Assembly: GCA_002343455.1 (NCBI GenBank)
Contig: DDSR01000103.1
Coordinates: 19,181 to 48,301 of the forward strand
Length of the DNA: 29,121 bases
Origin: Deltaproteobacteria bacterium UBA2385
GTDB taxonomy: Bacteria; Myxococcota_A; UBA796; UBA2385
Direction: 5' to 3'
The position numbers were made by a program, and so were the translations under genes. Positions 22,777 through 29,121 of this stretch are shown one piece after another (within the stretch, counting starts at the first letter, position 1; every line of letters starts with the position of its first letter). The notes beneath the pieces are model-generated. The model was not told the origin of the DNA, did not search any database, and saw nothing but the letters and a program-made list of their open reading frames with translations.

Positions 22777-23673
22777 TTGCTCGTCGGGCTGGTCGGAAAT
22801 GCCCTCGCCGCGCCCATCGGGGCCAGCGGTATCGCAGTGCCGGTGCATGATTTCGGCCAGGAGTGCCAGGACCCGCGCTACCCCGCGCTGGCTGGCCCGT
22901 GGATCGTCGGCTGCGGACCCAGCGGTCGGGTCGACCGCGCCCTCTCTCTCGAGAGCGGCCGCGAGCTCCGGCTCCCCGCCTCCCTGAGCGCCCCCGCCCT
23001 CGCCGACGGCCTGGTCCTCAGCGTCGGCCTCGAGGCCGCCATCATCCGCCTCGAGGAGAGCGGCGCTCGCCAGCTCGACCTCCCGCTGGTCTTCAGCGCC
23101 TCCAGCGCCCCCCCTGCGACCAACGGGACGCTCGCCGCCATGCTCAGCGAGGGCCGCGCCTCGGTATGGACGCTGGAGGACCGCAGCCGCCCCCTCTACG
23201 ACGCCCGCCCCGCGGCCTGGTTTCCGCCCGCCTTGAGCACCACCCACCTCGCCTGGGTCCAAGACGCGGGCGAGGACCTCGAAGACATCTGGGGCCTCGA
23301 CCTGCGCTCGGACCGGCCCCGGCCCATCCCGCTGGCGCTCGGTCCCAGCAGCCAGCGACACGTCGTCGGCAGCGGTCACTTCCTCGCCTGGGTCGAGCCC
23401 GAGGCCATCGTCCTCCTCGAAACCGACAGCGGCGAGCGCACCCGCATCCCCGCCCGCACCGGCTTCAGCGCCCCGCCAAGCCTGTGGGAGGGCGTCGTCT
23501 GTTGGGAGGAGCGCCCCACGCACCCGCCGCACGAAGAGGGCGACGGCGTCGACATCCTCTGCAGCGACCGCCTGCGCGCCGACGGCCCCGGCCACCAGCG
23601 CTGGCCCTCCCGCTTCGGCCCCTGGCTGCTCTACCGCCAGGACGGCGAGCTCTGGCTGCGAACGGCCCCCTGA
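22777..23673 (+). CDS. Secreted beta-propeller-like protein (TolB/WD-type repeats)
   Basis: This protein of about 298 residues has the repeated pattern of a beta-propeller: LAWVQDAGEDLEDIWGLDL, FLAWVEPEAIVLLETDSGE, VVCWEERPTHP and WLLYRQDGELWLRT. Each unit pairs a 'looks at a value' strand with a strand ending in L-x-L/T, as in TolB-like proteins. The N-terminus is a signal peptide with a probable cut after NALAA. The start is uncertain: TTG at 22777 gives a short signal, while a CTG at 22765, overlapping the previous TGA, would give a better one (MIAALLVGLVGNALAA). There is no ATG or GTG in a usable place. It is probably cotranscribed with the two PKD lipoproteins. Confidence 0.72.
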   Translation: MLVGLVGNALAAPIGASGIAVPVHDFGQECQDPRYPALAGPWIVGCGPSGRVDRALSLESGRELRLPASLSAPALADGLVLSVGLEAAIIRLEESGARQLDLPLVFSASSAPPATNGTLAAMLSEGRASVWTLEDRSRPLYDARPAAWFPPALSTTHLAWVQDAGEDLEDIWGLDLRSDRPRPIPLALGPSSQRHVVGSGHFLAWVEPEAIVLLETDSGERTRIPARTGFSAPPSLWEGVVCWEERPTHPPHEEGDGVDILCSDRLRADGPGHQRWPSRFGPWLLYRQDGELWLRTAP

Positions 23674-23689
23674 GAGCCCGGCCCGGACC

Positions 23690-24688
23690 TCAGCGACCGG
23701 GACGCCAGGTGTGCAGCACGCGCATGTAGTTGGCGCGCTCGAAGGCCTCCGGGTCCGGGCAGCGCAGCAGGCTCATGCTGCCGCGCAGCTGGTCCAGCGA
23801 CTCGTACTCGTGCTCGCGCATCCAGCTCACCAGGCCCTCGTAGAGGATGCCGAGGTGCTCGGGCCCGTTCTTCAGCAGGGCGCTGACCACCTGGAGCACG
23901 TCGGCGCCCGCCATCAGCCCCTTCACCGCGTCGACCGGCGTGTGGACGCCGCCGCTCAACGCGAGCTGCACCGGCTCGCGGCCGTGCAGGATCGCCAGCC
24001 ATCGCAGCCGCAGCAGCAGCTCGCCGGAGTCCGACAGCCGCAGGGTCGGCGTCACCTCCAGGGCCTCGACGTCGATGTCGGGCTGCAGGAAGCGGTTGAA
24101 GAGCACCACCCCGGAGACCCCGCGCTGGCCCAGCCGCCGCACCAGGTTGGGCAACGAGCTGTAGAAGGGCGAGAGCTTGACCGCCACCGGGATCTTCACC
24201 TGGGCGAGCACCGCCTCGGCCACCTCGACCACCCGGTCCTCGATGTGCGCCGCGTCGTCCTCTGCCCGGGTCGAGAGCAGGTAGATGTTCAGCTCGAGCG
24301 CGTCAGCCCCGGCCTCCTCCATCTCCCGAGCGTGCTTCACCCAGCCATGGGCGGTCGTACCGTTGAGCGAGGCGATCACGGGGATCTTGACCGCCTTTCG
24401 CACCGCCCGGAGCTGGTCGAACCAGGCCCGGGACTCCACCAGGGTCCCGACCGGATCGGGCAGGTAGGAGAGGGCCTCGGCGTAGGAGTCGTCGTGCGCG
24501 AGGCTGTGCGAGGCGGCGGCCTCGACCTCGCGGTTGATCTGCTCCTCGAAGAGCGAGCGCATCACGATCGCCGCCGCACCGGCTCCTTCCAGGCGCCGCA
24601 CCTGGTCGAGGTCGTCGACCATCGGCGAGGCGCCGACGATGAGGGGGTGAGCGAGCCGCAGGCCCAGGTAGGTCGTGGAGAGGTCCAT
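23690..24688 (-). CDS. Dihydroorotate-dehydrogenase-like FMN protein
   Basis: This 332-residue TIM-barrel flavoprotein belongs to the 'dihydroorotate dehydrogenase-like' group (PRK07565 type) rather than being a proven PyrD. The start MDLSTTYLGLRLAHPLIVGA is typical. FMN and phosphate contacts are suggested by IPVIASLNGTT (102-112), VAVKLSPFYSSL and LALSGGVHTPVDAVK, followed by GADVLQVVSALLKNGP. The stretch ELNIYLLST (132-140) stands where class 1 enzymes have the NxSCPN segment with the catalytic cysteine, and that cysteine is missing. The gene follows nifJ on the same strand, 131 bases downstream, a pairing I recall from other bacteria. This points to a link with ferredoxin/pyruvate metabolism, but the reaction is not established. 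Confidence 0.88.
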   Translation of the reverse strand: MDLSTTYLGLRLAHPLIVGASPMVDDLDQVRRLEGAGAAAIVMRSLFEEQINREVEAAASHSLAHDDSYAEALSYLPDPVGTLVESRAWFDQLRAVRKAVKIPVIASLNGTTAHGWVKHAREMEEAGADALELNIYLLSTRAEDDAAHIEDRVVEVAEAVLAQVKIPVAVKLSPFYSSLPNLVRRLGQRGVSGVVLFNRFLQPDIDVEALEVTPTLRLSDSGELLLRLRWLAILHGREPVQLALSGGVHTPVDAVKGLMAGADVLQVVSALLKNGPEHLGILYEGLVSWMREHEYESLDQLRGSMSLLRCPDPEAFERANYMRVLHTWRPGR

Positions 24689-24717
24689 GGCGGGTCCTTA
24701 GCGAGCGGGTGGGAATT

Positions 24718-24781
24718 CGGGCGCAAGGCGCCCGCTTGGGGGTGCTCGCCGCAAGGCGAGCAAGGGGGGCTCGAGCCCCCC
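24718..24781. repeat. Three consecutive GC-rich hairpins between nifJ and the DHOD-like gene
   Basis: Hairpin 1 has 7-bp arms CGGGCGC/GCGCCCG (24718-24734) around AAG. Hairpin 2 has arms GCTCGCC/GGCGAGC (24744-24761) around GCAA. Hairpin 3 is an 18-base perfect palindrome (24764-24781) centred on CTCGAG. They occupy most of the 131-base gap between nifJ and the downstream gene. They may terminate or process the nifJ transcript, or be copies of an intergenic repeat. Confidence 0.6.
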
Positions 24782-24819
24782 TCCACATGGGGGCGGGTGC
24801 TGGAGCCCAGAAGTCCTGA

Positions 24820-28419
<3,600 letters not shown>

Positions 28420-28420
28420 C

Positions 28421-28459
28421 GCGTTGCTCCGGGGTGCTCACAGGTTCCGGGAGCAACGC
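28421..28459 (-). promoter_or_regulatory. Inverted repeat covering the nifJ ribosome-binding site
   Basis: On the - strand GCGTTGCTCC (28459-28450) and GGAGCAACGC (28430-28421) are perfect 10-base arms, with two more pairs after one mismatch and a central loop of about 14 bases. The second arm contains the GGAG Shine-Dalgarno and ends one base before the start codon. If the transcript begins upstream of 28459, the stem would hide the ribosome-binding site. If the sigma-54-like promoter is used, the first arm is not transcribed, and the repeat could instead be a DNA operator. Confidence 0.5.
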
Positions 28460-28475
28460 TGCAAGAGCCGGGCCA
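28460..28475 (-). promoter_or_regulatory. Candidate sigma-54 (-24/-12) promoter of nifJ
   Basis: On the - strand the sequence TGGCCCGGCTCTTGCA (28475 to 28460) matches the sigma-54 consensus TGGCACG-N4-TTGCA with one substitution. The invariant GG and GC are separated by the required 10 bases. Transcription would start near 28449, giving a 30-base leader that contains the Shine-Dalgarno. No clear TGT-N10-ACA (NifA-type) activator site is visible further upstream, so the activator is unknown. Confidence 0.6.
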
Positions 28476-28881
28476 TGGTGCAAGAGCGGGCCGGTGGGGC
28501 ACGGGGGAGCTGTGGTGGGCGATTTGACGCAGGGGGGCTGGGTGGGGAGGCACGGGCGCCCCCCGCGGGGAACCTCGATGTTCGCCCGACCGGTTCGACG
28601 TGATGAGGTTGTGGGCTCGATCGATCGCGTCCCCATGACGCAAGGTGTAGGGGCGCGATTCATCGCGCCCGGCGTCAGCAGTAGATTGGGGAGGTTCACA
28701 CCAGTGCATGGGCCCTGCCAACCCAGCGGGCCACGGCGGGACCCATCGGCAGCGGACATGACGTATACTGGACCAACACCGGAACGGTGCACTGCGCAAA
28801 AAAAACACCACGCGACCCGACTATGCAAAGGTTCATCTACGGCTCAAAAAGAGCCCAACTCAAAACGTTCAGGAGTGCCCC
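28476..28881. other. Intergenic region upstream of nifJ with little coding signal
   Basis: No convincing gene is seen in this roughly 400-base stretch. It holds a second, imperfect copy of the promoter-like sequence (TGCAAGAGCGGGCC at 28479-28492; GG-GC spacing is 9, not 10) and an 8-bp hairpin at 28651-28670. On the + strand there is a lone -10-like TATACT (28764-28769) without a -35, a run of eight A's near 28799, and a small GGCTC-AAAAA-GAGCC hairpin (28841-28855). From about 28750 the DNA is less GC-rich than the rest of the window. Confidence 0.5.
28651..28670. repeat. Short intergenic palindromic repeat of the GTAGGGGCG...CGCCC type
   Basis: GGGCGCGA and TCGCGCCC form a perfect 8-bp stem around TTCA, preceded by TGTA. 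The form GTAGGGGCG-(inverted)-CGCCC resembles palindromic repeats scattered between genes in many bacterial genomes. Only one copy is present here, so the repeat call is from recalled similarity. Confidence 0.5.
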
Positions 28882-29028
28882 ATGACCCGTCAGATGAGCC
28901 CCGTCCTCTACTACGCCTCGTTCAGTGCAGCCTCTACCACGCAGCAGCAGATGACCGTGGATTTCGGCACGTTCACCGTGGGGGGCCAAAGCCTCGGCAC
29001 CCCCACGTGGTACCTACCGGCACTATAG
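28882..29028 (+). CDS. Possible small protein, 48 residues
   Basis: This short ORF begins MTRQMSPVLYYASFSAASTT and ends WYLPAL. The ATG has AGGAG at 28871-28875 with six-base spacing, one of the best ribosome-binding sites in the window, preceded by a small hairpin. The composition is Thr/Ser/Gln-rich with a short beta-like stretch (TVDFGTFTVGGQSLG). It has no signal peptide or membrane segment and matches no family I know. It could be a true small protein, or the intact 5' end of a gene cut short. The Shine-Dalgarno is the main support. Confidence 0.4.
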   Translation: MTRQMSPVLYYASFSAASTTQQQMTVDFGTFTVGGQSLGTPTWYLPAL

Positions 29029-29031
29029 ACC

Positions 29032-29121
29032 GTGGGCGCGCAACCTCCAGGTAGTAGCAGCGTCTTCACCGGCGGGGCGGTCCGGGCGGCCTTGCTTCTC
29101 GCACTCGTCCTCGCCGGCGGG
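29032..29121 (+). CDS. Possible secreted protein, 3' end outside window
   Basis: From the GTG at 29032 the frame stays open to the window edge (30 codons). It reads MGAQPPGSSSVFTGGAVRAA followed by LLLALVLAGG, which looks like a signal peptide or lipoprotein leader with an Arg before the hydrophobic core. It begins three bases after the preceding small ORF, with no obvious Shine-Dalgarno. The call depends on sequence beyond the window. Confidence 0.35.
   Translation, partial: MGAQPPGSSSVFTGGAVRAALLLALVLAGG

Overview
The window is GC-rich, densely coded chromosomal DNA that looks like a Gram-negative bacterium of the Myxococcota (former Deltaproteobacteria) type. This rests on gene content, not on a marker gene. 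Nine of about 28 protein genes encode predicted lipoproteins, several with Asp/Gly-rich tethers after the lipid cysteine. One carries MopE-type TDGDGYG/DCDD repeats and two carry tandem PKD-like domains. I see no rRNA, tRNA, CRISPR array, transposase or phage gene.

Left part (1-4200): a housekeeping ISC iron-sulfur operon, iscS (5' end outside the window), iscU, iscA, hscB and hscA, all on the + strand. HscB carries an N-terminal four-cysteine module like that of eukaryotic HSC20. No ferredoxin or iscX gene follows hscA.

Middle part (4206-13560): short transcription units of accessory genes. They are a GNAT acetyltransferase, a MopE-like beta-helix lipoprotein, a PhnB-like VOC protein, several orphan lipoproteins, a Tat-exported flavin amine oxidase, and a B12-type radical SAM enzyme translationally coupled to a 17-cysteine putative lipoprotein. 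A decayed partial copy (7754-7925) of the small lipoprotein gene at 10956-11279 lies in front of another lipoprotein gene. A 78-bp near-palindrome (13466-13543) sits between two convergent genes.

Right-middle part (13568-19927): a coupled pair on the - strand (GT4 glycosyltransferase, then a TMTC-like membrane protein with TPRs) for envelope glycan work. A + strand operon follows, with two small cysteine-rich lipoproteins and a type I asparaginase. After it come a HEAT-like repeat protein and a probable outer-membrane beta-barrel on the - strand.

Right part (19915-29121): a + strand cluster of two tandem PKD-like lipoproteins sharing a cysteine-rich last domain, plus a secreted beta-propeller-like protein. 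On the - strand, nifJ (pyruvate:ferredoxin oxidoreductase) is followed by a dihydroorotate-dehydrogenase-like gene. Upstream of nifJ is a strong match to a sigma-54 -24/-12 promoter and an inverted repeat covering its ribosome-binding site. The window ends in a low-coding stretch with a short repeat-like hairpin, a 48-codon ORF with a good Shine-Dalgarno, and the start of a possible secreted protein.

No clearly new defence or mobile system is visible. The most promising less-described units are the radical SAM/Cys-rich lipoprotein pair, the asparaginase/Cys-rich lipoprotein operon, the PKD-lipoprotein pair, and the control region of nifJ.
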